NCBI RefSeq assembly: GCF_000308715.1
Contig: NZ_BAGH01000612.1
Location: forward strand, 1-64,000
Origin: Nocardia tenerifensis NBRC 101015
GTDB lineage: Bacteria; Actinomycetota; Actinomycetes; Mycobacteriales; Mycobacteriaceae
Reading direction: 5' to 3'
Length of the DNA: 64,000 bases
A program made the translations under genes and the position numbers. How positions within the stretch are numbered: position 1 is the first letter of the stretch; each line of letters begins with the position of its first letter. The notes under the pieces are model-generated. The model was not told where the DNA came from. It saw only the letters and a list, made by a program, of their open reading frames with translations, and ran no database searches. Positions 8,664-18,225 of the stretch are shown piece after piece.

Positions 8664-10331
8664 ATGCCGAAACGACTACGCAACAACACCATTCGTGCCC
8701 GACGCGCCAAACGCCACGCCCGCGCCCTGGGGCTACCGGACTCGACCTTCGGTGCCGCCAGTACCGCATCCTCGGCGGCCGCTCTGTCTCCGGCGACCGA
8801 CTCGTCCCCGGACACCGACCCGTCTCCCGTGAGCACCCCCTCCGCGGCGAGCGCCTCATCGTTGGTGACTGTGCCGCGGCGACGTGTACCGCGGCGGCGA
8901 CGGTGGCTGGATCGCTACGGTTGGTACGAACCTCGCCCGGAAGGCGCATGGACCACCACCCGCCAAGCTGAGGCGTGGAATGTCGCTACTAGTCGGCGTC
9001 GCTCCCGTCATGACGGTGTGCTGGCGGGATTGAACACGCTCTCGCAGGAGCTCGAGATCGTCGATAGCTTCGCCGCCTATGGCAGCGAAACCAGCGGCAT
9101 CAACGTCGTGGTCATCGGCGATATCGGCCGCGGCAAAAGCTCCTGGATCAAAACCGTCTGCGTGCTGCGCCAATTGGTTGCCAACCGACAGGTGGTGATC
9201 TTGGACAAGAAGCCGCAGGCCGGGGTGGGGGAGTACACGCCATTGGCGAAAGCCCTTGGCGCGGAAAGCATCCGCTTCCGCGTCGGTGGCAGCGGCGCCT
9301 GTCTCAACCTGCTCGACCACGCCATCAGCGTCCGCGGCGACCACACCGGTGGCATCGACGGTGTCGTGCCGGCCGGCCAGGAAGCCCTCGTGGTCGCGGT
9401 GCTGACCGATGCTATGGGCAGAGAGCTCGACGAACGCGAGAAAGCCGCTGTCGGTGCTGGGCTGTTCGCGGTCACCTCCGAGGCACATCGGACCGGCCGT
9501 GACCCGGTGATCCGCGATCTGGCCCACCGACTGCTCAACCCCGAGCACCACGACGGCGCCGGATTCGGACCGCGCTGGTGCGAGCGAGCCCTGGAGTGGG
9601 GTGTCGAACCTGGCCTGGCACTGCTGCGGCTGGCCGAACGAGACCTGTGCGGATTGGTGGACGCGCCCACCAGCCCCGCCGTACGGGTTGCACTCGACAA
9701 CCACCCGCTCGTGCATTTCGACCTCAGCGCGTTGCCGACCGAGGGCCCGGCCTTGCGGGTGGTGATGACCACGGCCAACACGTGGTTGGCCAACAAACTC
9801 GCCGCCCGCTCCTCGAACTACCAGCAGACCATTCTGGTGGTCGAGGAAGGCTGGCACGTCGCCGCCGGCTCCACCGGCGAGGTATTTCGCGGCAACGCCA
9901 AACTCTCTCGGGGTCTGGGCCTTTCGACCGTTGCCGCGTTCCATCATCCCGCCGACCAACCCCCGGACTCGCCCGCGCAGGCGTTGATGGGCGAAGCCAG
10001 CATCGTGGTGCTGTTCGGGCAGGCCCGCTACGACGACGCCGCGGAAACCGTGCGCCTGTACCGACTCCCACCTGGCACCGAAGAGACCCTTATGCGCCTC
10101 GGACGTGGCCAAGCTCTGGTCAAGATCGGCAGCCGGGACCCCTTCCTGATCAACCACATTCGCTCCCCGCAAGAAGTGCTGCTCACCGACACCGACGCTG
10201 CGATCACCGGCCGCCAGAGTGACAGCGCAGAAACAACGCCCACCACGAGCGAGCCGGCGGCCGAGCGGAATGGCCCCGGCTCGGGTGGCCCTCAATCGCA
10301 CGGGCCCGGACTGCAGGGGGGTGCGGAGTGA
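8664..10331 (+). CDS. VirB4-type conjugation ATPase
   Basis: 555 residues with an AGGAGG site eight bases before the ATG at 8664. After a basic, Ala/Ser-rich N-terminus of about 90 residues comes a RecA-like ATPase: Walker A GDIGRGKSS (Lys158) and Walker B ILVVEEGW with the acidic pair near Glu394-Glu395. A downstream TVAAFHHPAD segment resembles the motif after Walker B in VirB4/TraC proteins. VirB4 hexamers power channel assembly and substrate transfer. The usual N-terminal VirB4 domain appears to be supplied by the preceding SCO6880-family gene. The last four bases overlap the next gene. Confidence 0.85.
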   Translation: MPKRLRNNTIRARRAKRHARALGLPDSTFGAASTASSAAALSPATDSSPDTDPSPVSTPSAASASSLVTVPRRRVPRRRRWLDRYGWYEPRPEGAWTTTRQAEAWNVATSRRRSRHDGVLAGLNTLSQELEIVDSFAAYGSETSGINVVVIGDIGRGKSSWIKTVCVLRQLVANRQVVILDKKPQAGVGEYTPLAKALGAESIRFRVGGSGACLNLLDHAISVRGDHTGGIDGVVPAGQEALVVAVLTDAMGRELDEREKAAVGAGLFAVTSEAHRTGRDPVIRDLAHRLLNPEHHDGAGFGPRWCERALEWGVEPGLALLRLAERDLCGLVDAPTSPAVRVALDNHPLVHFDLSALPTEGPALRVVMTTANTWLANKLAARSSNYQQTILVVEEGWHVAAGSTGEVFRGNAKLSRGLGLSTVAAFHHPADQPPDSPAQALMGEASIVVLFGQARYDDAAETVRLYRLPPGTEETLMRLGRGQALVKIGSRDPFLINHIRSPQEVLLTDTDAAITGRQSDSAETTPTTSEPAAERNGPGSGGPQSHGPGLQGGAE

Positions 10332-10804
10332 GCGGGCGGCGGGGGTTGCCCAATCCCGTGCGTAGCGAACCTGTTCTGCCTGCTGGCGTTTCTCTGGCAG
10401 CCTATGCGGCGACGACCGCGGCTGTCGGGCTCTGTGGTGGCGGGGCGCTCTCGGGTGTGCTGGCCGGGCACGGGCCGTCGGTTTTGTGGCCTGCGGACGT
10501 GATCCCAACACTGGCACGGTTGATGTCCGACCCCGGCGCCCCGGCCGCCGCGTGGCCTGGCGACCCGCGGCCCGGACCTGCCTGGTTGACCTGGCTGTGC
10601 ATCGGAGTTGTCGCCGTTGCGTGGTGTTCGTCAGCCGTGATCGTCACTGACCTTCTCGACAGCCGGTTGCGTAAGCGCCACCGCCCCGGCTTGGCCACCA
10701 CCGCCGATCTACGACGAGTCGGGTTGGATCGACGACGAGCTCAGTCAAAGGCCCGGCACGAATATCCCAACCTGAGCCGGCGGGGAAGAAGGCGACAACG
10801 ATGA
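10328..10804 (+). CDS. Membrane-anchor subunit of a split coupling protein
   Basis: 158 residues from a GTG that overlaps the VirB4 stop (GTGA). Two hydrophobic helices (about 24-44 and 86-108) flank a short external loop. A very basic cytoplasmic tail follows, with the sequence LATTADLRRVGL, which resembles the linker that precedes the ATPase domain in VirD4/TraG coupling proteins. It overlaps the ATPase gene by four bases (ATGA). I infer that this is the transmembrane part of the coupling protein encoded separately from its motor domain. Confidence 0.62.
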   Translation: MSGRRGLPNPVRSEPVLPAGVSLAAYAATTAAVGLCGGGALSGVLAGHGPSVLWPADVIPTLARLMSDPGAPAAAWPGDPRPGPAWLTWLCIGVVAVAWCSSAVIVTDLLDSRLRKRHRPGLATTADLRRVGLDRRRAQSKARHEYPNLSRRGRRRQR

Positions 10805-12192
10805 CCCCGCGCCTATCCTTCGGATCCCGTCGAACCGCCCACGCCCACTCCGCAGCGATCGATATCGGCGGGTTGGCAGAGCGGCCCGCCCGCCATGTCT
10901 ACCTCCAGCACCGCGACGGCGTGATCGTCCATGGCCCGACAGGCGCGGGCAAAACATGGCGAGTGGCCTACCAAAGAGTCTGTGACGCACCAGGCTTCGC
11001 GCTAGTCACCACAACAAAAGCCGATCTGGTCGCGGCGACCTTGGTCCAGCGCGCCCAGTGTGGGCGGGTCGCAGTATTCGATCCGGAAGGGTTGACAGGC
11101 TGGCCAGCGTGTCTTCGATGGTCGTTCCTGTCCGGGTGCACCGATCCCGACACCGCCATCCGACGAGCCGACGCCGCAGCCCGCGCCATGCCCCTGGAAG
11201 GCACCCGCAACGGCGCCTACTTCGAGCAAAAGGCCTCGACCATGCTGCGCTGCTGCCTGCACGCCGCCGCCCTGAGCGGGCACGGCATCCGCGAGGTGCG
11301 GGTGTGGATCTCCTCGCGCAGCAACCGCACCCCCGTCGACATCCTCTCGAGTAGCGTGCCGGACTGGGCCAGCGAGCTCGACCAGATCCTGTCCTCGCCA
11401 AGCGAATCCACCGACGACGTCCTGGCCGCTGCGGCTCGATTGCTCGAACCGCTGGCATCGCCGAAACTGCTGGCCGCCATCGACATCGACCCGGCACGCT
11501 CGTTCGACGTCGAGGAATTCGTGCTCTCCGGCGCGAACACGCTGTATCTGGTCTCGCGCGGCAGCACCCGCTCGATGGCGCCGTTCGTCGCTGCGCTGGC
11601 CGCCGAAGTCCACTACATCGCCGACCGTGCCTCTCAGCACAAACCGGGAAAACGTCTCGACCCGCCGGTGCGGCTGGTACTCGACGAGGTCAACAACGTC
11701 GCTCCGATCCCGGATTTGCCGCAGATCATGACCGACTCCGGTGGCAAAGGCATCACCGTGTGGGCCTTCGCCCACAACCAAGACCAAAACGAATTACGTT
11801 GGGGCACAGAGGGTGGCCGCGTACTGGCTCAATCCGCTCCGGCGATGCTGATCCTGCCCGGCCTACGTGGCGCCGACGAACTCGCCGCGCTCTCGCGACT
11901 CATCGGCGAGCGTCGCAGCTGGGAAGCCAGCCTGCACCAGGGCGGCCGAAGCTACCAACTCCACGACGCAACCGTGCTGCGCGCCGACGAAATCCGCGAA
12001 CTACCCAGCGAACACGCACTTCTGCTCTATCGAAACGCTCCAGCCGCGCTGCTTCGACTGCCCAGTGTCTGGGAAGTCCCCCGATGGCGCCAAGAGGTCC
12101 AGGCCTCGACCGCGCGGTTCGATCACATCGTCGCCACCGGCGAGGTGCCGGACCAGCTTCTGCCGCAGTCGAGTTCCGGAGCCGCGTCATGA
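10801..12192 (+). CDS. VirD4/TraG-type coupling ATPase (soluble part)
   Basis: 463 residues. Walker A is GPTGAGKT with Lys51; Walker B is RLVLDEVNN with Asp295-Glu296; VWAFAHNQDQ just after it is the sensor segment conserved in TraG/VirD4 proteins. These hexameric ATPases bring the relaxase-DNA complex to the T4SS channel. Most family members carry two membrane helices at the N-terminus. Here the P-loop begins only 45 residues in and no membrane helix is present, so the upstream 158-residue protein probably supplies the anchor. Confidence 0.85.
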   Translation: MTPRLSFGSRRTAHAHSAAIDIGGLAERPARHVYLQHRDGVIVHGPTGAGKTWRVAYQRVCDAPGFALVTTTKADLVAATLVQRAQCGRVAVFDPEGLTGWPACLRWSFLSGCTDPDTAIRRADAAARAMPLEGTRNGAYFEQKASTMLRCCLHAAALSGHGIREVRVWISSRSNRTPVDILSSSVPDWASELDQILSSPSESTDDVLAAAARLLEPLASPKLLAAIDIDPARSFDVEEFVLSGANTLYLVSRGSTRSMAPFVAALAAEVHYIADRASQHKPGKRLDPPVRLVLDEVNNVAPIPDLPQIMTDSGGKGITVWAFAHNQDQNELRWGTEGGRVLAQSAPAMLILPGLRGADELAALSRLIGERRSWEASLHQGGRSYQLHDATVLRADEIRELPSEHALLLYRNAPAALLRLPSVWEVPRWRQEVQASTARFDHIVATGEVPDQLLPQSSSGAAS

Positions 12193-12641
12193 ACGCCGAA
12201 CGCCCGCGGCTACCCGGGCTGCATCCCGGCCGCTACGCCTGGCGCCACCTCGACCGGGTGGGCGCGGCACAACTCTGGGAGGAGCTGACCGACTGGGTCG
12301 ACTGGCTACGTACGACCTACCAGCTCGGCTCCCGCATCCCCGGCTGCTGGTACCGCCACCCCAGCGTGCGAGAAGAACTCACCGCCCTGATGGCCGCCCA
12401 CTACGCCGCCTACTACTGCGACTGCGAAAGTCCTGATCTGCCAACCGAAGAGCCGATCGCCTGGCACACCCAATGGCTGTGGCCAACCGTGGAACGACTG
12501 ACCCGCAACTCCGACTTCTCCGGTTGCCGACCCGAGAACTGCCGCTTCACCACTCAGCCGCAACCCACCCTCGGGGGTCTGGCCGACTACATCGCCGCCG
12601 ACCTCAACAGCCGCGACGGCCGCGATCCGCAAACCCGGTAA
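12189..12641 (+). CDS. DUF4913-like protein
   Basis: 150 residues, overlapping the coupling-ATPase stop by four bases (ATGA). The sequence around GCWYRHPSVREELTAL, followed by W-x-H and W-P segments, is the pattern I associate with DUF4913, a small family common on actinobacterial conjugative elements. Four Cys residues at about 79, 81, 121 and 126 could bind a metal. The function is unknown. Its place directly after the coupling protein suggests a role in substrate recruitment or a link to the cytoplasmic machinery. Confidence 0.6.
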   Translation: MNAERPRLPGLHPGRYAWRHLDRVGAAQLWEELTDWVDWLRTTYQLGSRIPGCWYRHPSVREELTALMAAHYAAYYCDCESPDLPTEEPIAWHTQWLWPTVERLTRNSDFSGCRPENCRFTTQPQPTLGGLADYIAADLNSRDGRDPQTR

Positions 12642-12693
12642 GTCACCGCTGGATTCGACTCGAAGGAGTGATCACCGACAAAGGAGGTCGACC

Positions 12694-14079
12694 ATGAACA
12701 ACGCCAACGATTCCCACTCGCGCACAACCGAATCGGCTATGCGCAATGCCTACGACACCGTCTATCGACTACGCCAAGAGAGCCTCGACGCCACCAGCTC
12801 GAAGGAATACCGCGCCTTGCGGGCCAAAGCCGAACGCGTAGACCGCCGGTGGCGGTCGCGATCGGATCGGTGGAGTGCCGAATGGGCCTTCTTGGACCAA
12901 GCCGTCCAAGGATGGGCAGAACGGCCCGCCGAGATGCGACGAACTCGCTACAACACTCTGCGGAAGGTGGTTTCCGGAGCCAGTGCACTCGACGAGGTGC
13001 GAGTCGAGGTCGCCAGCCTGCTCCAAGCCGATCGCCTCACCGGCCGCGGACAGCGCTCCCTCAACAACCGCCGAGCCACCGTCGCTGCGCTGGCCTATCT
13101 GGTGTCGTATCGAGAGCTTCGCTGCCCCAACGAGAGTCGAGCTACGGTGACGAGCTGGTGGCAGGCCCGGGAATGGCTATTCGCCTGGGCGGCCGAGGCG
13201 GCCGACGGTGAGCAGGACACCGAGGCCGAAATCATCGCGGTCGACTACGTCAGCGGCCACGATTACCCCTTGCTGACCGCGGACGGGCTCACCCACGACG
13301 AGCTCCGCACCGAGCTGGTCCGTCTAGGCGAGCTGTTCGGCGACATCCACCGCGACGGCCAGCGATTCAGCACCGAGCCCCGCTACGACCACCTCACCGC
13401 CGCCTACGTCGAAGCCTTCGCCGCCGCCAACCATCCCGACGCCGGCGAGCACCGGCTCGAATACCGACTGCGCGCCGATGACCTGCGCGACCAAGCCCTC
13501 GCCGTCGCAACATATCTGGGCACACCGTCAGCCGATCACCTGGCTGCCCTCGATTGCGAGTACACCCAACGCACCAAACCCCTGCCCAGTCCCTCGTGGA
13601 GCTGGCTCGATCGCTGCGTCAAACAGGCCGAACATGCACGGGAAACCCTTTACAGCGAAGCGTTCACCATCCGCTACGGGCTGACCGCAGGCCGCGGACT
13701 TCAACTCGGCTGGAGCCCTGTCCAGCGCGAATCGCGGTGGCAGGCCTACGAGATCCATCTGTCCCGTGGCAACGATCTGCAGACGGTGATCGGCTGCTAT
13801 CGCAGCCTCGGCGATCTGTTGTATGCGGTCCACGAATGGGGCAATGAGCAAGGGCTGCCCCATGAGGTCCGGGTCCATCCCTATGCGCTCGAGCGACTGC
13901 GTGCCTGGGACGACTACGTCACCAGTTTCGAATATCGCGTCGCCGCCGGTGCGTTGCTGCGGGAGGCGATCAGAACCGGCAAACCCTACGAATTGCTGCC
14001 CGCCGAAACCCTGGCATCACCCTGGGCAATGGAAGAACGCGCCGAGTTCCTGCGCTCATTTCACGAAGACGCAGCGTGA
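12694..14079 (+). CDS. Conserved hypothetical protein, paralogue of the next gene
   Basis: 461 residues with AAGGAGG before the ATG at 12694. It is soluble, rich in Arg, Trp, Glu and Tyr, and predicted mostly helical, with no membrane segment or P-loop. Its whole length can be aligned by eye with the product of the following gene: an N-terminal AM-R-x-x-YD...RLRQ-S-x-AT block, a central AANHP block, then D-L/V-RDQ, and a C-terminal WSP/WTP block with YRS. The pair therefore arose by tandem duplication. I do not recognise the family; it belongs to the transfer operon by position and strand. Confidence 0.72.
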   Translation: MNNANDSHSRTTESAMRNAYDTVYRLRQESLDATSSKEYRALRAKAERVDRRWRSRSDRWSAEWAFLDQAVQGWAERPAEMRRTRYNTLRKVVSGASALDEVRVEVASLLQADRLTGRGQRSLNNRRATVAALAYLVSYRELRCPNESRATVTSWWQAREWLFAWAAEAADGEQDTEAEIIAVDYVSGHDYPLLTADGLTHDELRTELVRLGELFGDIHRDGQRFSTEPRYDHLTAAYVEAFAAANHPDAGEHRLEYRLRADDLRDQALAVATYLGTPSADHLAALDCEYTQRTKPLPSPSWSWLDRCVKQAEHARETLYSEAFTIRYGLTAGRGLQLGWSPVQRESRWQAYEIHLSRGNDLQTVIGCYRSLGDLLYAVHEWGNEQGLPHEVRVHPYALERLRAWDDYVTSFEYRVAAGALLREAIRTGKPYELLPAETLASPWAMEERAEFLRSFHEDAA

Positions 14080-14151
14080 GAACAGAACCAAACACTGTCC
14101 GCCCCAATCCCTTCGAAGGAGTCGCCAGACAGCTCGAGGAGGTCCCCGACT

Positions 14152-15651
14152 TTGGATATCAACGACGATCCGCATCTAGCCGGCGACGAAGCCGCGATGC
14201 GCGAAACCTACGACCGCTGCTTTCGACTACGACAAGCCAGCCTCCATGCCACCACGTACGAGCGGTACCACGCCCTCCGCGCCGAAGCCCTCCGTATCGA
14301 GCAGGACTGGCTGGCCAGCGCACCCGGGCACCTGTGGGACGAATGGCGAAACCTGCAGCGGATCGTTCAAGACTCCGCCGACCAGCCAGGAGAGGTCCGC
14401 GATCGACGTGCTGAATTGCTTTACCGCGCGGCCTTCGGCGACCCCACTCTCGACACGACAGCGCTGAGCCTCAACAGCTACTTCCACGCCGAGCGCCTCA
14501 CCGAACCCGCCACAAGCCCGCATCGCGTGCACACCAGCGGCCTGGCCTACTTCGCGACCTACCAGCGTTCGGACTCCGACGACCCAGCGTTCGCCCATCT
14601 CACCAGCTGCTGGAAGGCCCGCGAGTGGCTCTACCAGCAGTCGGTCAACCACCCCGACGAAGAACGGCTCACCGTCGACATCCGAGCAGTGGACTACGTG
14701 AGCGGCGCAGAAACCATGCTCATGACGGGGGCGGGCATCTCCTCGGAGGAGCTACGCGACGAGCTGGACCGGTTAACCGACATCCTCGGCGGAGAACGCG
14801 AACTCGACGGCAAACCGTTCGTCGACGAGCTGCACTATGACATCCTCGTCGACGATTACACCGACGCGGTGACCGCCGCCAATCACCCACATGCCAGCGT
14901 CCTGCGGTTCGAACACAAACTCCACGCTGACGACGTACGTGACCAAACCCTCGACTTCGCCTTCCATCTCGGCCTCAACGCCAGCGACCGGCTCACCGAC
15001 GCCGACAACACCGCACTAGTCCGGCACCGAACCACACCAGCGCCGCCGACCAGCTGGCTCGACAACGCGGCTGATTACACCGCGTGGTCCCGAGAAAGAT
15101 TGCAAGAGAACGCCTTCGGCATCCGCTACCTCGCCAGTAAGGGATCCCGGTGCGAGATCCGATTCCGGTGGACACCACTCGATCCGGAACGTCCCTGGTA
15201 CGCGGAAGAGTTCCGCTTCACTGAGCAGGACGCCAACACTGGCGTCGTCACATCCATAGGCCGATACCGCAGCCCGGGCGAACTCGCCTTCGCGGTCAAA
15301 ACCTGGTCCGCGGCACGCTACTCCGACAACGACGCCGCACAACTGCACTACGCCACCCGCCGCGCGTACGACTGGCAGCACCGCCTCGACCGGGCAGACG
15401 ATAACACCAACACCGCGCAGCGCATTCGCGAATCGGTACGCCATCGCGAGCCCTTCGAAATCTCGAAAAACGAACCGCCGCAAGCGTTCACACGGCCGAG
15501 CAACGCTGCCAACGCTGAATCCGAGATGCGAAACCGTGGTCCGCAGCAGGACTGCTCGACAACCGCTGCCAATCGGCGAGCCGCACACACGCGACGGCAA
15601 CGCGCCAACCGCCAGCCCGGCAGAAATCGACCCGGCCGACGCCGGATGTAG
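14152..15651 (+). CDS. Conserved hypothetical protein, tandem paralogue
   Basis: 499 residues. I choose the TTG at 14152 because GAGGAGG lies at the right distance and because the resulting N-terminus aligns with that of the preceding paralogue. The shared blocks are EAAMRETYD...FRLRQASL, AANHPHAS and DDVRDQTL. A C-terminal extension of about 60 Arg-rich residues is unique to this copy and is probably disordered. Divergence between the copies is high, so the duplication is old and both have been kept, which suggests distinct or complementary roles. Function unknown. Confidence 0.72.
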   Translation: MDINDDPHLAGDEAAMRETYDRCFRLRQASLHATTYERYHALRAEALRIEQDWLASAPGHLWDEWRNLQRIVQDSADQPGEVRDRRAELLYRAAFGDPTLDTTALSLNSYFHAERLTEPATSPHRVHTSGLAYFATYQRSDSDDPAFAHLTSCWKAREWLYQQSVNHPDEERLTVDIRAVDYVSGAETMLMTGAGISSEELRDELDRLTDILGGERELDGKPFVDELHYDILVDDYTDAVTAANHPHASVLRFEHKLHADDVRDQTLDFAFHLGLNASDRLTDADNTALVRHRTTPAPPTSWLDNAADYTAWSRERLQENAFGIRYLASKGSRCEIRFRWTPLDPERPWYAEEFRFTEQDANTGVVTSIGRYRSPGELAFAVKTWSAARYSDNDAAQLHYATRRAYDWQHRLDRADDNTNTAQRIRESVRHREPFEISKNEPPQAFTRPSNAANAESEMRNRGPQQDCSTTAANRRAAHTRRQRANRQPGRNRPGRRRM

Positions 15652-15699
15652 CCAGCACTATGTCAACCGCCCACTGGCCGGCATAAGGAGGTCGATCCC

Positions 15700-16905
15700 A
15701 TGACCCAACCCAACACCGGCGCAGACAGCGCCGACGATATCGGCGCCGCAGCGATCCGAACTGTCCGGGCACTCGTAGAAGCCGGGAACCTACGGGCGGC
15801 CAAACGGCAAATGCGACAGGCCGCCACCCAGATCGACGACCAAACCTGGGAAATGATCGAGCAAATCGCCAACACTCTGCGCTTCAAAACCCATGAAGAC
15901 GCGCTGGCGAAGCTGCGGAAACTATGGCTGAGCAACGAACAACACCGACCGCTGATCGAAGCCTGCGTACCCAAAACCGATGACCACCAACATATCCCGG
16001 ACATCCACCCCGCAAGCCAGACCCAACCCGGCACCGCCTACAAACTGCCGAAACCGGTCAACAGCACCGAAGCCTACGAAGACGCACTCGGCAAGGACGA
16101 ACGATCCGACCCGGGCAAGGAACGCGACGAAGTCGTCGTCGACCGCCGCGACTACGACCGCGACGCCGCCGCTGACATCCGCTTCGGCCTATGCGTGTCC
16201 TGTCGACTCGAACGTGCCGGCATCGATCACCTAACCGACCGCTTCCGCGAAGGCCGCGGCGACGACGGACTATGCCACGATTGTCGCGACGAAAACCGCC
16301 CTGGCGTCCCCGAACTCCCAACCGGCCACTCGATCGCTGACGCGGTAGATGCACGGCTCACTTATCTCTCCGAACACCACGCCAGTCCAGGACTCGGTGT
16401 ATACCGCCAAGAATGGCGCACCGCCCAACCTCGTGAGCGCCAAGCCATCACCGAATGGGTAAAAGCCCAGGGGCACAAGGCAACCCCTACAAGACACGCA
16501 CAGCCGATCCCACCCGAGATCAACGACTATTGCGACCGTTGCACCGAATACGGCCAACTCCGCTGGGCAGCGAGCGGCCACAAGGTATGTTCCGATTGCG
16601 ATCCCGGACTTGGCGGCGAACTGACCCCCGCCGGCAGCATCGGACCCTCCGACCGCCGGACAAGCGACGCTCGTAAGGTCACCGGACAGACCCGGCGCGT
16701 CAAGGCTCCAGCGAGCGGCGAAACTGCCCGGAGCTCAGTCGATCCTAGGGTGAAACCGGAACAGGTACCGCCGATCGTGGCGAGCGGAGACAATCAAGCA
16801 CCGAAGCCGGCAGAGAAAACGACCCCGAGGCGTGTCAGCCCAGAGGTGCGACGCCGCGTATTGCGCCGCCAGCCGAAGGTCGCGAGACGGTCCATGGGCC
16901 GTTAG
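15700..16905 (+). CDS. Hypothetical protein with two CxxC zinc-ribbon-like pairs
   Basis: 401 residues with AAGGAGG ten bases before the ATG at 15700. Residues 1-90 look like a helical domain. A central CVSCRLERAG...CHDC pair and a second CDRC...CSDC pair are each spaced like zinc ribbons. The final 100 residues are basic and Pro-rich. The design suggests a nucleic-acid or protein-binding accessory factor. It is the last plus-strand gene of the transfer operon before the cargo segment. No family recognised. Confidence 0.65.
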   Translation: MTQPNTGADSADDIGAAAIRTVRALVEAGNLRAAKRQMRQAATQIDDQTWEMIEQIANTLRFKTHEDALAKLRKLWLSNEQHRPLIEACVPKTDDHQHIPDIHPASQTQPGTAYKLPKPVNSTEAYEDALGKDERSDPGKERDEVVVDRRDYDRDAAADIRFGLCVSCRLERAGIDHLTDRFREGRGDDGLCHDCRDENRPGVPELPTGHSIADAVDARLTYLSEHHASPGLGVYRQEWRTAQPRERQAITEWVKAQGHKATPTRHAQPIPPEINDYCDRCTEYGQLRWAASGHKVCSDCDPGLGGELTPAGSIGPSDRRTSDARKVTGQTRRVKAPASGETARSSVDPRVKPEQVPPIVASGDNQAPKPAEKTTPRRVSPEVRRRVLRRQPKVARRSMGR

Positions 16906-17072
16906 CCGCCGTCTTCGCCAACCGAACACGAATATCCTGTGCCAGTTCACATTAGGCTCGGTGCGTTGACCAAAGGTCGGGAAACAGCCCAGCTCGAACC
17001 CTCTGCGAATTCGAAATGGAGTTGGCTTGGAGCTCCGCACTGACCCTTGACCTCAGCGGTGGCAAGCTTGGA

Positions 17073-17555
17073 TCAGGCGCGCTCAGCGCCTTCGGGCCAC
17101 AAAATGACAACGGGGATACCTTTCGTAGACGCCAGGTCAACGACTGTGCCCGTTCCGCCCTTCTCGCTGGGTTGTGAATCCCATACCGCAATCAGCTGGT
17201 CGCACGTGCTGACCAGGGCCTCGTTCGCGGCCTCATAGGCTTCCCTGCCCGCGTCCTCGAAGTCCATCACTCGCACGGTGTCTGCGCGGGCCAGGAGGTC
17301 GTCGAACTGTGGGGCGTGGTCCGGTTTGACCTTGCGCTCACGGTAATTCCGCGAGGGCAGTACGACTTCAAGGCGTCCGCCGGCGTCGAGTACGGCTTGG
17401 GCAAATACGGAGTCAGCTCCCCGCGCGATGCAACTCACTCCGGCCAGCTCGGCCGGATCGCCGACGGTGGCCAATAGCTTCCTGATCTCCTCATAGACCA
17501 GAGGCATCGTGGACTCGGTGATGTTCATGTGGCCGGTAACTCCGAGCCGCACCAT
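17073..17555 (-). CDS. SLOG/LOG-like Rossmann protein
   Basis: 160 residues from the ATG whose minus-strand leader carries TAGGAGC at good spacing; a 30-residue N-terminal extension in the same frame lacks such a site. The order of motifs is GVTGHMN near the N-terminus, then SCIARGADSVFAQ, DQLIAVWDS and GGTGTVVDLA. This is the layout of SLOG-type Rossmann proteins, which bind nucleotides or nucleoside derivatives and often serve as sensors or effectors in conflict systems. It lies last in a three-gene minus-strand set with an acetyltransferase and an XRE regulator. The substrate is unknown. Confidence 0.62.
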   Translation of the reverse strand: MVRLGVTGHMNITESTMPLVYEEIRKLLATVGDPAELAGVSCIARGADSVFAQAVLDAGGRLEVVLPSRNYRERKVKPDHAPQFDDLLARADTVRVMDFEDAGREAYEAANEALVSTCDQLIAVWDSQPSEKGGTGTVVDLASTKGIPVVILWPEGAERA

Positions 17556-17646
17556 ACAAAATGCTCCTATGCTGTTGCCGCGACGAGAGGCCGCATCCGC
17601 TCCCGCAGATCGGCCACCGCGCCGACTCTCAAGTTGCACCAGCACG

Positions 17647-18225
17647 CTACTGCCAACGATTTACCAGGACCAGGACATCGAACTGCGGTGTCGGTCCCGG
17701 TCGGAGGTTGCCGACGCGCTGAGCTCCCCAATGCCGGTAGATCGCATAGGCATTCGTGTTAGCTGGATTGACCATCCACGTCACCCTCGGTTCGCGGCGA
17801 CCTGCGAGCAGCGCGCGAAAAAGAATGCCGCCGATTCCTTGTCCGTGACGCTTCTTGTCGACCATTAGCTCGCTCAGGGCGAACGTTCTTGTTCCATCCT
17901 CAGCGGTGAACTCCTCGTGCGGCGGCTGCCCCGGTGCGAGTACGAGCCTGGTCCACCAGGGGGTGCCAGCAGCCAACGGCCAGCCAAACGCCTGTCCGAC
18001 AGCCTCGTCGTCGATTGTGCCCAGAATCATCGAAAAGCCAGGGTTCAGGGAATACTTCTCGAAGCGCTGCATGAAGGCTTCGGTGGACTCGAATGGATCT
18101 CCGGTCGCGATCGCATCCGCGTACCCGCGGGCGTGTACGTCTGCGATCGTGTCCCGAATTTCTTTGGCCTGTTCTCCGGTGAATCGCTGCAGCACAACAT
18201 CGTTCGGCACGTCAGCCTCGCTCAC
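17647..18225 (-). CDS. GNAT-family N-acetyltransferase
   Basis: 192 residues starting at a GTG that overlaps the regulator stop by four bases (GTGA). Motif A of the GNAT fold is clear: LSELMVDKKRHGQGIGGILF, with the RHGQGIG acetyl-CoA pyrophosphate loop. The following WMVNPANTNAYAIYRHWG segment is motif B with its typical N-x-x-A-x-x-x-Y pattern. The acceptor cannot be told from sequence. Coupling to the XRE regulator suggests the two are made in fixed ratio; a self-resistance or modification role within the cargo module is possible. Confidence 0.85.
   Translation of the reverse strand: MSEADVPNDVVLQRFTGEQAKEIRDTIADVHARGYADAIATGDPFESTEAFMQRFEKYSLNPGFSMILGTIDDEAVGQAFGWPLAAGTPWWTRLVLAPGQPPHEEFTAEDGTRTFALSELMVDKKRHGQGIGGILFRALLAGRREPRVTWMVNPANTNAYAIYRHWGAQRVGNLRPGPTPQFDVLVLVNRWQ

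Noticed and set aside
7557-10517. Long minus-strand frames opposite the SCO6880-family and VirB4 genes
   Set aside because: They shadow genes with Walker motifs and ribosome binding sites on the plus strand; the products are low-complexity Gly/Arg/Asp.
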